Assembly (NCBI GenBank): GCA_963801505.1
Contig: CAWDEY010000023.1
Coordinates: forward strand, 1 to 64,000
From: JAOUFP01 sp963801505
GTDB lineage: Bacteria; Nitrospirota; Thermodesulfovibrionia; Thermodesulfovibrionales; UBA6898
Reading direction: 5' to 3'
Length of the DNA: 64,000 nucleotides
Under the pieces are notes generated by a model. It was not told the DNA's origin. It saw nothing but the letters and a program-made list of their open reading frames with translations, and ran no database searches. The position numbers and the translations under genes are program-made. Positions 30,145 to 39,339 of the stretch are shown piece after piece. Positions within the stretch are counted from its first letter, which is position 1. Every line of letters starts with the position of its first letter.

Positions 30145-30747
30145 ATGTCTCAACGCTGCACTGATACGGTCTCTTTCGAAAAGACCGAGGTGACTGCTTT
30201 GTTTGGCGAAATACTAAAAAGCGGCCTCAGTCTTCGCGTGAAAGTGACCGGCAGGAGCATGCGGCCTTTTTTGAGGGGGGGAGAAATAGTCACCATAAAG
30301 AAAGTCCCCTGCTCAGAATTGCGGATAGGCGACCTTATATTTTTCGAGAGTCCACCGGGTGTTCCGGTCCTCCATAGAATTGTCAGAAAGAGAATGAGTG
30401 CCGGGGCCAACCTTACTTTCCAGACCAGAGGGGACGGACTGATGGCCTTTGATGAGGAGATACATGAAAGCAGCGTGCTCGGCAAGGTCTTGCGGATCGA
30501 AAGACCCGCGCAGTCAGGCAAGACCACGCATATTGATATGAATTCCCTGTTTTACAGATGCATGAATTTTTCGATTGCTCTCAAGGGCTTTTTTAAGTCA
30601 CGAGACCTATTTTTTTCTTTCGGCTGCTTTGGCAAAAAGGACCTAAAGTGTCCCTGGGCAGAGCAGGGCTCAGTCCTGTATTTTTTTCACGCGTCCTATG
30701 TCTCCGGTCTCAAGACGGACTTTAATCCCATGCGGATGTACAGGTGA
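30145..30747 (+). CDS. S26-type signal-peptidase-like protein (Ser/His type)
   Basis: This 200-residue protein contains VTGRSMRPFLRGGEIV, with the catalytic serine of S24/S26 peptidases, and then GDLIFFESPPGVPVLHRIV. His stands where bacterial leader peptidases have Lys, as in SipW or archaeal types. No clear N-terminal membrane anchor is seen, unlike true signal peptidases. It starts 2 bp after the kinase gene, so it is the last gene of the operon. It could remove the leader of the modified peptide. The last ~26 residues overlap the convergent YwbE gene by 78 bp; an undetected indel near 30650 may have extended it. Confidence 0.75.
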   Translation: MSQRCTDTVSFEKTEVTALFGEILKSGLSLRVKVTGRSMRPFLRGGEIVTIKKVPCSELRIGDLIFFESPPGVPVLHRIVRKRMSAGANLTFQTRGDGLMAFDEEIHESSVLGKVLRIERPAQSGKTTHIDMNSLFYRCMNFSIALKGFFKSRDLFFSFGCFGKKDLKCPWAEQGSVLYFFHASYVSGLKTDFNPMRMYR

Positions 30748-30864
30748 GCTCGTTAGAATATCTTTTACAATCCCCTCTGTAAGTTCCCCTGTCCTTTGGT
30801 CCTTCTTCAATACGATTGAAACACGTGATCCCGGTTTTATATCTGAACGTCTCGTTCCATCCAT
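30670..30864 (-). CDS. YwbE-family small protein
   Basis: This 64-residue protein matches the YwbE/DUF2196 family closely: IKPGSRVSIVLKKDQRTGEL, TEGIVKDILTSS, HPHGIKVRLETGDIGRVKKI. The fold is a small SH3-like beta barrel, and the role is unknown. It is convergent with, and overlaps, the S26-type gene, and is followed on the minus strand by the aldolase genes' region. Confidence 0.85.
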   Translation of the reverse strand: MDGTRRSDIKPGSRVSIVLKKDQRTGELTEGIVKDILTSSPVHPHGIKVRLETGDIGRVKKIQD

Positions 30865-30891
30865 GCGATAAAATGTTCCTTCAGGTCTGGC

Positions 30892-31845
30892 TTAATTCAA
30901 CTGTGTATCGTCATCTCTGAGTTCTTCATAAAACTTCCGCAGGTCAGGGAGCTTCTCGGCAGCCATGGCCTTCATGCCGCTTCTGGGATGTTCGTTCAGT
31001 ATGCCGGTAATCATATACGGGATATGGTAACCCCACTCCACCTTGGCCTTCATGGGGATAAATATCTCCTGTATAATCTCGATAATAGGCCTTATGTCGA
31101 ACTTCGGGTTTTTAAGGAATGAAAGCAACAGTTCTAAAGGACAGTTGCCTGCTCCCCTTCCCATTCCATAAATAGTTGCATCGAGTCTGTTTATACCAGC
31201 GATGATCCCGTCTATGGTATTGGAAAAGGCGAGCTGCTGATTATTGTGGGTATGAATCCCGAGTTCCTTGCCGGGAAGCGCCTCAATGTATTTCTTTGCG
31301 AGATAATATATCTGCTCTGAATACATCGCACCGAAGCTGTCAACGAGATAGATGACCGGCACATCGCTTTTCGCCAGGTCTGAGAGGGCCTCATCAAGGT
31401 CTTTTTCGAGGACCTTGGAGACCGCCATAAGGTTTATCGTTGTCTCATAACCCTTCTCCATGCAGTGGTGCGCAAGGCTGATGGCCTTATCAACCTCTTT
31501 GACATAGCAGGCCACCCTGATCATGTCAAGGACGCTGTCTTTCTTCTGAGGTATATCTTCATTGTCGATCCGGCCGATATCGGCCATTGCGGACAATTTC
31601 ATATTATGATCAAAACCGCCGACTATCTTTTTAAGGTCGTCCTCTGAACAGAATTTCCAGGCCCCGTGTTCGCTCCTGGCAAAGTATTTCTCCGAAGACT
31701 TATAACCTATCTCCATATAGTCGACGCCGGACTGCGAAAGGGCGACAAAGACCTTTCTGACGAAATCATCGCTGAACTGCCATTGGTTTATTAAACCGCC
31801 ATCCCTAACTGTGCAGTCGAGGACCTTTATCTGAGGACGAAACAT
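30892..31845 (-). CDS. HMGL-like aldolase (DRE-TIM metallolyase family)
   Basis: This 317-residue TIM barrel begins VLDCTVRDGGLINQWQF, the D-x-T-x-RDGG motif that binds the divalent metal and substrate. It contains GIHTHNNQQLAF (metal-binding HxHxN) and the closing GMGRGAGNCPLELL. Members include 4-hydroxy-2-oxovalerate aldolases and isopropylmalate or citramalate synthases. The short length and lack of a regulatory domain favour an aldolase. It is about 150 bp from the KDPG-aldolase gene on the same strand, suggesting a small keto-acid pathway, but the substrate is not known. Confidence 0.85.
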   Translation of the reverse strand: MFRPQIKVLDCTVRDGGLINQWQFSDDFVRKVFVALSQSGVDYMEIGYKSSEKYFARSEHGAWKFCSEDDLKKIVGGFDHNMKLSAMADIGRIDNEDIPQKKDSVLDMIRVACYVKEVDKAISLAHHCMEKGYETTINLMAVSKVLEKDLDEALSDLAKSDVPVIYLVDSFGAMYSEQIYYLAKKYIEALPGKELGIHTHNNQQLAFSNTIDGIIAGINRLDATIYGMGRGAGNCPLELLLSFLKNPKFDIRPIIEIIQEIFIPMKAKVEWGYHIPYMITGILNEHPRSGMKAMAAEKLPDLRKFYEELRDDDTQLN

Positions 31846-31928
31846 TTTGTGATACCTCCGAATGAATTATTCCCTAAGCGCCTGACGCAAAAGGGATTTA
31901 AAATTATACCTGATTGGTCTTCCCCGCT

Positions 31929-31988
31929 GCAAGACCGCAGGGAATCTGATTCAAGGAATACGCCCTGTTTGTATTCGCTCGCTGAGCA
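31929..31988. repeat. Intergenic copy of a bipartite short repeat
   Basis: The 17 bases at 31929 (gcaagaccgcagggaat) match 1835-1851 with two changes. The second block (tattcgctcgctgagcattta, 31972-31992) matches 1850-1869. The blocks are one base apart in the first copy and about 27 in this one. Confidence 0.4.
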
Positions 31989-31997
31989 TTTACTGTT

Positions 31998-32660
31998 TTA
32001 AAGTGAAGTCAACTTTGCCTGTTTGAAATCTTCAACCTTCAGCGTAAAAGTCTTCGCCAGAGCAGTGATAGCCTTCCAGTCTTTTGCAGCAACAAGATCA
32101 TGCCTTAATATGGCTGCCCCGATGAGTATAGCTGCTGCTCTTGCAGTAAGGTATTTGTCAACATTCTCAAGATTCGCTCCGCCACAGAGCATATATCTGA
32201 CAAAAGGCATCGGCCCCCTGATTGCCTTAAGGAAACCAAGCCCGCCGATTTCAACAAAGGGGAAAAGTTTTATGATATCTCCGCCGCCCTTATATGCCCT
32301 GTAAACTTCCGTCGGCGTGCAGGCCCCGGGAATCGAAATGGCCCCTTCCTTCTTTGTGAGCTTCACCACCTCTTCGTCAAAATTCGGACTCACAATGTAG
32401 GAAGCGCCTGCGTTTAAGGCCTTTTTCACATCCTCCGTGCTTAGTACTGTGCCAGCCCCGACAGCGACCCTGTTGTCTTTGCTTAAACGTCTTATCACCT
32501 CGTCGGCCCCTGGCACCGAGAAAGTGATCTCTATAAACCTGATCCCCCCTTCAATACAGGCCAAAGCCGCATTATAGGCGTCTTCAGTTGTTTCAGTGCG
32601 GACAGCCACCATCAGTTGATGTGTCTTCAGTTCTTCTATAAAATTCTCTGCATGGTTCAT
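31998..32660 (-). CDS. eda: 2-keto-3-deoxy-6-phosphogluconate / 4-hydroxy-2-oxoglutarate aldolase
   Basis: This 220-residue class I aldolase keeps the family landmarks: RFIEITFSVPGA (catalytic Glu), VGAGTVLSTEDV, SPNFDEEVV, IPGACTPTEVYRA, and the Schiff-base lysine in IKLFPFVE. It cleaves KDPG to pyruvate and glyceraldehyde 3-phosphate in the Entner-Doudoroff route, or 4-hydroxy-2-oxoglutarate to pyruvate and glyoxylate. No dehydratase partner is nearby; the next gene on the strand is the HMGL-like aldolase. Confidence 0.9.
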   Translation of the reverse strand: MNHAENFIEELKTHQLMVAVRTETTEDAYNAALACIEGGIRFIEITFSVPGADEVIRRLSKDNRVAVGAGTVLSTEDVKKALNAGASYIVSPNFDEEVVKLTKKEGAISIPGACTPTEVYRAYKGGGDIIKLFPFVEIGGLGFLKAIRGPMPFVRYMLCGGANLENVDKYLTARAAAILIGAAILRHDLVAAKDWKAITALAKTFTLKVEDFKQAKLTSL

Positions 32661-32762
32661 AAGGTCCTCCGTATGTTGAACAGCTTATCAGTATAATAGC
32701 AAAATCACTTAATTTGCTGCCCGGACAATAGATATTACAGTTGCTAAAAATATAAGGACCGT

Positions 32763-32924
32763 AAGGAGGAAGTGAAGAAAAAGGGATTGTCTGCGACACC
32801 TTCAAGCGCTCTGCCCTGGTTAGCCATACACAAACAGTAATGATTGTCTGTGAAATTTACATGTAGCTGCATCATATAATTCCTCCTGTCGTCATTACAA
32901 GAACTTTTTCTTCACTTCCTCCTT
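32763..32924. repeat. 162-bp element with perfect 21-bp terminal inverted repeats
   Basis: Bases 32763-32783 (aaggaggaagtgaagaaaaa + g) are the exact reverse complement of 32904-32924, with a 120-bp interior that has no ORF. It lies in the divergent gap between the KDPG-aldolase gene and recD2. No clear target-site duplication is visible at the edges. It could be a small non-autonomous element or a long-range regulatory hairpin. Confidence 0.75.
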
Positions 32925-32964
32925 GCAATTATGCAACGACAGGCTGGATTAGGTACAATAGTCC

Positions 32965-35109
32965 ATGCTTGTTGAACTGCAGGGACAGCTTGAGCGGATC
33001 ACCTATCATAACGAGGAGAACCACTATACTATTGCAAAACTCAAGGTGAAAGGACAGAGGGACCTGGTCACGATAGTTGGTTGTCTCGTCTCTATGACTC
33101 CGGGGGAGATTCTGCGCCTTAAAGGCGAATGGACGTCACACCCGAAATATGGGCAACAGTTCAAGGTCATCTCCTATGAAACAGTCACCCCGGCAACTGT
33201 AAAAGGCATTGAAAGATACCTGGGCTCAGGTCTGATCAAGGGCATAGGCCCTGTGATGGCAAAGAGACTAGTCAATACATTCGGTCTTCATACGCTCGAC
33301 ATAATAGAAAACAGCGCGGAGCGACTAAACGAGGTCGAGGGCATAGGGCAAAAGCGTATCGATATGATCAAAACCGCATGGTCTGAGCAGAAAGAGGTGC
33401 GCGAGGTGATGCTTTTTCTGCAAGGCCATGAGGTCAGCTCTGCATACGCAGCCAGGATATACAGGCAATACCGCAATGAATCAATCAGGGTAGTGAAGGA
33501 AAACCCCTTTCGCCTTGCTGACGATATATTTGGAATCGGTTTCCTCACCGCCGACAAGATCGCGGGAAAGCTCGGCATACCAAAAGACTCGGAGATGCGC
33601 GCTGAGGCAGGCATACTCTATGTGCTAAGAAAGCTCGCAGATGAAGGTCATGTCTATTATCCTTACGAAGACCTGATCGATGAGTCGATGAAGATCCTGG
33701 ACATTGATACCGGCATCATCACCAGGGCCCTTGGCAATCTTAAGGCCGACAAACGTGTCGTCATGGAAGACAATGCTGTTTTTTTGTCGGAGTTTCATGT
33801 GGCGGAGGTCGGGGTTGCCGCTTCTTTCAAGGCAATCCTGTCTGCGCCAAAGGGCCTCCTTTGCATTGACAAGGATGCAGCTATCAAAAAAGTTCAGGAG
33901 GAACTGAAGATCACTCTTGCTGAAAAGCAGCGGGATGCCGTAAAGGAATCTCTCGACAAAAAAGTGATGGTTATAACAGGCGGGCCAGGCACAGGCAAGA
34001 CCACGATCATCAATACGATCCTCAGGATATACCGCAGGTCAGGCCAGCGGGTGCTGCTTGCAGCTCCGACCGGAAGGGCCGCAAAGAGGATGTCGGAGGC
34101 GACCGGATACGAGGCAAAGACAATACACAGACTTCTGGAATTCAGCCCGAAAAACGGCGGCTTCAAGAAAAACGAACAGGAGAGACTCGAGGCTGACCTC
34201 ATTACCATCGACGAGACATCAATGGTCGATACAATCCTGATGCATCACCTGCTTAAGGCAGTGCGGCCTGAAACCACTCTGGTGCTTGTCGGAGATACAG
34301 ACCAGCTGCCCTCTGTCGGCGCAGGCAATGTGCTTAAGGACATAATCGAATCAGGCCGCGTTCCAACGGTCAAGCTCAATGAGATATTCAGACAGGCAAA
34401 AGAGAGCATGATCATCATCAATGCCCACAGGATAAACAGCGGAGAGTTCCCGTACATCACAACAGACAAGGAGAAACTCCAGGACTTTTATTTTATAGAA
34501 CTCGAAGAACCTGAGAAGGTCGCTGAGATGATCATTCATATGTGCAGAAACAGGATACCTGAGAGGTTCGGCTTCCACCCGCTCAACGACATACAGGTGC
34601 TCACGCCAATGCACAAAGGCCTGGTCGGGGCCTCAAGCCTCAATGCAGCGCTCCAGAGGGAACTGAATGCTTCTTCAGATGAGCTCCAGCGGGGCGGACG
34701 GATATTCAGGACAGGCGACAAGGTGATGCAGATCAGGAACAACTACGACAAGGACGTCTATAACGGCGATATCGGCCGGATCGTTTCAATTGATAGGGAG
34801 GCACAGGAGGTGACAGTCAACATTGACGGAAAACCTGTCTCCTATGATTTTGCAGATCTCGACGAGATAGTCCTTGCCTACGCGGTCTCTGTCCACAAGT
34901 CACAGGGCAGTGAATATCCTGTTGTCGTGATGCCGCTTCTGACACAGCATTATCTGCTCCTGCAGAGGAACCTGCTCTATACAGCGATCACAAGGGGAAA
35001 GAAGCTGGTCGTGATCATCGGCACAAAAAAAGCCCTCGGAATAGCGATCAGAAACAACAAACAGCAGCTGAGATACACCCGGCTGAAGGAGAGGCTGACA
35101 GCTGATTAG
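32965..35109 (+). CDS. recD2: ATP-dependent RecD2-type DNA helicase
   Basis: This 714-residue SF1B helicase is full length for the RecD2 family. The N-terminal OB-like part and tandem helix-hairpin-helix segments (GLIKGIGPVMAKRLV, VEGIGQKRI) precede the motor. Motor motifs are Walker A GGPGTGKTTII (Lys near 344), Walker B DETSMVD, motif III VGDTDQLPSVGAG, motif IV region LNEIFRQA, and motifs V/VI AVSVHKSQGSEYP and YTAITRGKK. It unwinds DNA 5' to 3' without RecBC and is linked to repair and recombination. The frame is fully open, in contrast to the broken genes upstream. Confidence 0.95.
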   Translation: MLVELQGQLERITYHNEENHYTIAKLKVKGQRDLVTIVGCLVSMTPGEILRLKGEWTSHPKYGQQFKVISYETVTPATVKGIERYLGSGLIKGIGPVMAKRLVNTFGLHTLDIIENSAERLNEVEGIGQKRIDMIKTAWSEQKEVREVMLFLQGHEVSSAYAARIYRQYRNESIRVVKENPFRLADDIFGIGFLTADKIAGKLGIPKDSEMRAEAGILYVLRKLADEGHVYYPYEDLIDESMKILDIDTGIITRALGNLKADKRVVMEDNAVFLSEFHVAEVGVAASFKAILSAPKGLLCIDKDAAIKKVQEELKITLAEKQRDAVKESLDKKVMVITGGPGTGKTTIINTILRIYRRSGQRVLLAAPTGRAAKRMSEATGYEAKTIHRLLEFSPKNGGFKKNEQERLEADLITIDETSMVDTILMHHLLKAVRPETTLVLVGDTDQLPSVGAGNVLKDIIESGRVPTVKLNEIFRQAKESMIIINAHRINSGEFPYITTDKEKLQDFYFIELEEPEKVAEMIIHMCRNRIPERFGFHPLNDIQVLTPMHKGLVGASSLNAALQRELNASSDELQRGGRIFRTGDKVMQIRNNYDKDVYNGDIGRIVSIDREAQEVTVNIDGKPVSYDFADLDEIVLAYAVSVHKSQGSEYPVVVMPLLTQHYLLLQRNLLYTAITRGKKLVVIIGTKKALGIAIRNNKQQLRYTRLKERLTAD

Positions 35110-35263
35110 GTATTTAGACTGAAGACTGAAGGTCTGCCCTCGTTGCAGGGCATGTCAAATACACGAAGTTTTTGTGCGGTCACCTAATAACCTTCCACCC
35201 TTCAGACTATCCACCTCTGACTGATTGCGCTGCCCCCTTTTTAGTGCTATTCTGGACTTAGCC

Positions 35264-36103
35264 ATGTACAAGAAGATCCTTGCCGCAGTCAACGAACACC
35301 TTAACTCAGAGGTCACAGCACGCTACGCATTGCACCTCGCAAAGGCCTGCAATGCAAAACTCTATCTATGCTTTATTGCTGAGAAAGACATGTCCCCGCA
35401 TGACAAACGTACTGCCGAGGACGCGGTGAACCGGCTTTTTAACGAGGCGCTGGACCTGAATATACAGGCAGAGAGGATCGCTGAAATGGGTGGCCCTGTT
35501 GCTGAGATCGGGAAGATCGTGCGTCATGAAAGTATCGGGCTTGTCTTTGCCTCAACAAGGAGAGAGGATATTGAAAAGAGGTTTTACACCGGCACCATGG
35601 CGCTAAAACTATCGCTGAAGCTCCCCTGTTCTGTTGCGCTAGTGCGCGTTGTGCATTCAGGAAGGGTGCATCCCAAGAGAATCCTTGTGCCGGTCAAGGC
35701 AAGGATCGATCATGTCACGGAACGGGCCGCTTTTGTGACACATATGGCAGGAGCATTTGGATCAAAGGTCTTTGTCTTCCATACGCCAAAGCCTATCGCA
35801 AAGTTCTTCCACGGAGAGATCCACCTCACCCCCCCTCAATGGGAAGAGAGGATATCACACGACATCTCGCATTTCATGGAATATCTCAAACAGCATGATA
35901 TCGAGCATGAGGGAAGACTTTTGCCGGGGAAGACCGCACGGAACATTACTATGGAGGCCTTTGCAAAACGGCATGACCTCATCATCATGGGTGCAAGCGA
36001 AAGGAGTCTCCTTGCATCCCTTCTCAAAGGCAATCCTGTTGAAGAAGTCCTGAGGGAGACACCCTGCGACCTCATCATCCTGAAGCCCAGACATGAAAAT
36101 TAA
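35264..36103 (+). CDS. Universal stress protein with two UspA domains
   Basis: From the ATG at 35264 (MYKKILAAVNEHLN) the protein is 279 residues with tandem UspA folds. The second domain has an ATP-binding G-x2-G type loop (MGASERSLLASLLKGNP) and closes with PCDLIILKP. The first domain is more degenerate (FASTRREDIEKRFYTGTMALKL). An upstream in-frame start at 35225 would add 13 residues without a ribosome site. Its last codons overlap the start of the P-type ATPase gene by 11 bp, so the two are coupled, and the USP may sense energy state for the transporter. Confidence 0.88.
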   Translation: MYKKILAAVNEHLNSEVTARYALHLAKACNAKLYLCFIAEKDMSPHDKRTAEDAVNRLFNEALDLNIQAERIAEMGGPVAEIGKIVRHESIGLVFASTRREDIEKRFYTGTMALKLSLKLPCSVALVRVVHSGRVHPKRILVPVKARIDHVTERAAFVTHMAGAFGSKVFVFHTPKPIAKFFHGEIHLTPPQWEERISHDISHFMEYLKQHDIEHEGRLLPGKTARNITMEAFAKRHDLIIMGASERSLLASLLKGNPVEEVLRETPCDLIILKPRHEN

Positions 36104-38795
36104 CAGCCTTTCAAAAGAGGATGCCCTCAGGCAGCTCGTAAGCTCAGAGGACGGCCTTTCAGAAACAGAGGCTGCCAAAAGACTTTCAGAAAACGGGTTC
36201 AACGAAATCAGGGAGGTAGCCAGGACGCATCTCATGATGCGGTTTCTGGGACAGTTCACACACTTTCTTGCAGTGCTCCTCTGGATTGGATCAGGCCTCG
36301 CTTTCCTCTCTAACTATCTCCACCCCGGTGAAGGAATGGCAACGCTGGGATTTGCGATCATCGGCGTCATCGCGATCAATGCAATATTCGCCTTTATCCA
36401 GGAATACCGTGCTGAGAAGGCCCTGGATGCCTTGAAAAAACTCCTGCCCTTTTATGTACAGATCATCAGGGAAGGAAAAGAAAAGAAGATCCCTTCGCGC
36501 GAGGCAGTGCCGGGTGACATCATACTGCTTGCTGAAGGCGACATGATACCTGCTGACGCACGGCTGATAGAAAGCTCCGTGATGAAGGTCAACAATGCAT
36601 CTCTTACAGGTGAGTCAGAGGCCAGTCTCAGGGACCATATGCCTTCGCAGGGCGAGCTTCTGGAAAGCCCCAATATTGTCTTTGCAGGAACGACCGTCAC
36701 GAGCGGCTCAGGAAAAGCCCTCGTCTTTGCAACAGGCATGGGAACTGAGTTCGGCAGGATCGCCCACCTTACCAGCGCAGTAGAATCAGGCCTGAGCCCG
36801 CTCCAGAAGGAGATTGCAACGACAACCAGGATCATAGCCTTTATTGCAACAACAATTGGTCTGAGCTTCTTTGTGATCGGGCATTTCATAGGAAAGGTCT
36901 TCTGGGAGAACTTCATATTCGCCATAGGAGTGATTGTGGCACTTGTTCCTGAAGGCATGCTGCCGACAGTGACCCTTGCCCTGGCAATGGCAAGCCAGAG
37001 AATGGTAAAACGAAAGGCCCTGATCAAGAACCTTTCCTCTGTAGAGACACTGGGTTGTGTGACCGTCATCTGCACTGACAAGACAGGCACGCTCACTCAA
37101 AACAGAATGACCGCATCAAAAATATGGACATACGATCAGGTCATTGATGCAAAAGATCACAGGCCGCAGGCCAATGATATGCTTATGCAGGCAGCGCTTC
37201 TCTGCAACAATGCACGGTTTGCCGACAATGAATACAAAGGCGATCCGACCGAGACAGCCCTTCTGAAACTGGCAAGGGAAAGCATGGGTGAGATCAGTGC
37301 AAAACGCATTTCAGAGATCCCCTTTGACTCTGACCGGAAGAGGATGACAACCCTCAACAAAGTTGCAGATAAGGAATATGTCTTCACCAAAGGCGCGATG
37401 GAAAGCATTCTGCCCTTATGCTGCAAATTTCTGATGAACGGAGCTGAGCAGCAGATGGATGATGCGTTTCGGCAGAAGGCGATGGAGGCCTATCACCAGC
37501 TCATGGATATGGGATTAAGAGTGCTGGCGTTTGCGTATAAAGACAGTAGATGGGTTATGCGTTAACGCGTAATGAGAGAATAAAGTAATGCGTCACCTAA
37601 CTCATCACTCATTACTCATCACTCATCACTTGAAGAAGACCTTGTCTTCCTCGGCCTGATCGGGCTTGAAGACCCGCCGCGGCCGGAGGTGACTGAGGCC
37701 ATCCGGAAATGCCATAGTGCAGGCATCAGGGTAATCATGATCACCGGAGATGGAAGCAGGACAGCAGTTGCAATTGCACGGGAGATCGGACTTGTTAAGG
37801 AAGAGCCTGTTGTTATCGAGGGGGCTGACTTCGTGAAGATGAGCGATAAAGAACTCAGGGAAAAGCTCTCAGCAAAGGAGATCATCTTTGCACGTATGAC
37901 ACCAAAGCACAAGATGCGGGTCGTCTCAGTCCTGCAGGAAGAAGGGGAACGGGTTGCAGTAACAGGCGATGGAGTCAATGACGCGCCTGCCCTTAAGAAG
38001 GCTGATATCGGCATATCCATGGGCATATCAGGGACAGACGTTGCAAAAGAGGCTTCTGACATGATCCTCCTTGACGACAACTTTGCCACGATCATCAACG
38101 CCGTTGAAGAAGGCAGGGCAGTATTTGAAAACATCAGGAAATTTATTGTCTACTTTTTCACATCAAACGTTGCAGAGCTTGTACCCTATATAACCTATGT
38201 AATTTTTAATGTGCCCCTGCCTCTGACAATCATGCAGGTGCTGGCTATAGACCTTGGGACCGACCTGCTTCCAGGACTTGCCTTAGGAGCTGAAAGACCG
38301 ACAAAAGAGCTTATGACGCTGCCTCCCCGGAGCCCGAAGGAGAGGCTTCTGAATGTAAAGCTGCTGGCGCTTGTGTTTCTGTCCCTTGGCTCCATCGAAG
38401 CAGCAGCAGGCCTTTTCGGATTTTTCCATGTCCTGAGACAGGGCGGATGGCAATGGGGCAATATGCTCCCTTCAAACAACATCCTCTATATGCAGGGCAC
38501 GACAGCCTGCCTCACAGGTATTGTGATAGCTCAGGTGGCAAATGTCTTTGCCTGCAGGTCATTCAGGGAGTCTGCCTTCAGTATCGGATTCTTTTCGAAC
38601 TGGCTGATCTTCATCGGCATAGGCTTTGAGCTTCTATTACAGTTATTCATCGTCTATCATCCCTGGGGCAACAGGATATTTTCGACCTCTCCCATTTCAT
38701 TGAGTATATGGCTTGCACTTCTGCCCTTCGCGTTTCTGCTCTTTTTTGCTGAGGAAGCACGAAAACTTACAGTACGAAGTTTTAAGCGGTCTTAG
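36093..38795 (+). CDS. P2-type cation-transporting ATPase interrupted by an in-frame insertion with stops
   Basis: The first part (36093-37565) has the N-terminal cation-ATPase domain, TGES (LTGESEASL), the M4 ion site VALVPEGMLPTVT, and DKTGTLT with Asp near 329. The second part (from about 37630) resumes in the same frame with EEDLVFLGLIGLEDPPRPEV, ITGDGSRTAVAI, TGDGVNDAPALKKADIG, and helices 5-10 including IPLPL-type VPLPLTIMQVLAIDLGTDLLPG, which recalls Na/K-type P2C pumps. Between them about 75 bp of non-family sequence carries two in-frame stops. As written the pump is split. Whether both halves are made separately or the gene is dead cannot be told. Confidence 0.85.
37552..37628. repeat. 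Short repeat-like insertion inside the P-type ATPase gene
   Basis: The inserted stretch contains a near-perfect palindrome (37555-37572, core gcgttaacgc) and a tract of actcat/cactcat repeats (37600-37630). It has stops TAA at 37563 and 37578. Flanking pump sequence stays in one frame, so the insert is a multiple of three. Such tgatgag-rich tracts resemble intergenic filler. Exact edges are uncertain. Confidence 0.65.
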
Positions 38796-38963
38796 CGGAC
38801 ATGACAGTGACCATCCCTGCGATTTCTGTTGGAAAGTTGCAATTCGTGATAAACTGTAGCAACTAAAACTGGTGACATCTTTTTAATAGAGGAATAATGA
38901 CATCGCAAGTCTGTTTTGACGATATACAGATACTGACCATCGCTACCTCAGGGCAGATAACGC

Positions 38964-39320
38964 ATGTTTGAACATCATCGGGAACCACTGAAGTCCCGTA
39001 AGGAGTTCGCCTCCCGCCAGATACAATACATTGTCTTTGCACTATTGATTCTTTTGGTTTCTATAGGGATCGGGGTTTTCGGCTATCACGTATTGGGTAA
39101 GCTTAAATGGATAGATGCTTTTCTTAATGCATCCATGATTTTGACGGGCATGGGACCGGTGGATAAGATGGAGACCGATGGAGCCAAGATATTTTCAGCA
39201 CTGTATGCACTTTTTAGCGGAGTGGCCTTCCTGACGTTTGTGGGTGTTTTGTTTGCCCCTGTGTATCATCGGTTTTTGCATAAATTCCACCTTAACATGG
39301 ATGATAAGGATAATGAGTAA
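38964..39320 (+). CDS. Small two-helix membrane protein, channel-like
   Basis: This 118-residue protein has a helix at ~22-45 (IVFALLILLVSIGIGVFGYHVLG), a re-entrant-like stretch (FLNASMILTGMGPVD), and a second helix (IFSALYALFSGVAFLTFVGVLFAPVY). The order helix, short loop with TGMGP, helix is that of a two-helix potassium channel subunit, but the canonical TVGYG filter is absent. It may be a degenerate relative of ion channels. It follows the ATPase gene by about 170 bp. Confidence 0.5.
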   Translation: MFEHHREPLKSRKEFASRQIQYIVFALLILLVSIGIGVFGYHVLGKLKWIDAFLNASMILTGMGPVDKMETDGAKIFSALYALFSGVAFLTFVGVLFAPVYHRFLHKFHLNMDDKDNE

Positions 39321-39339
39321 ACTACAAACCATAACTGCC

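Noticed and set aside
35135..35152. Terminator after recD2
   Set aside because: A 6-bp stem (tgccct/agggca) exists but no T-run follows directly.
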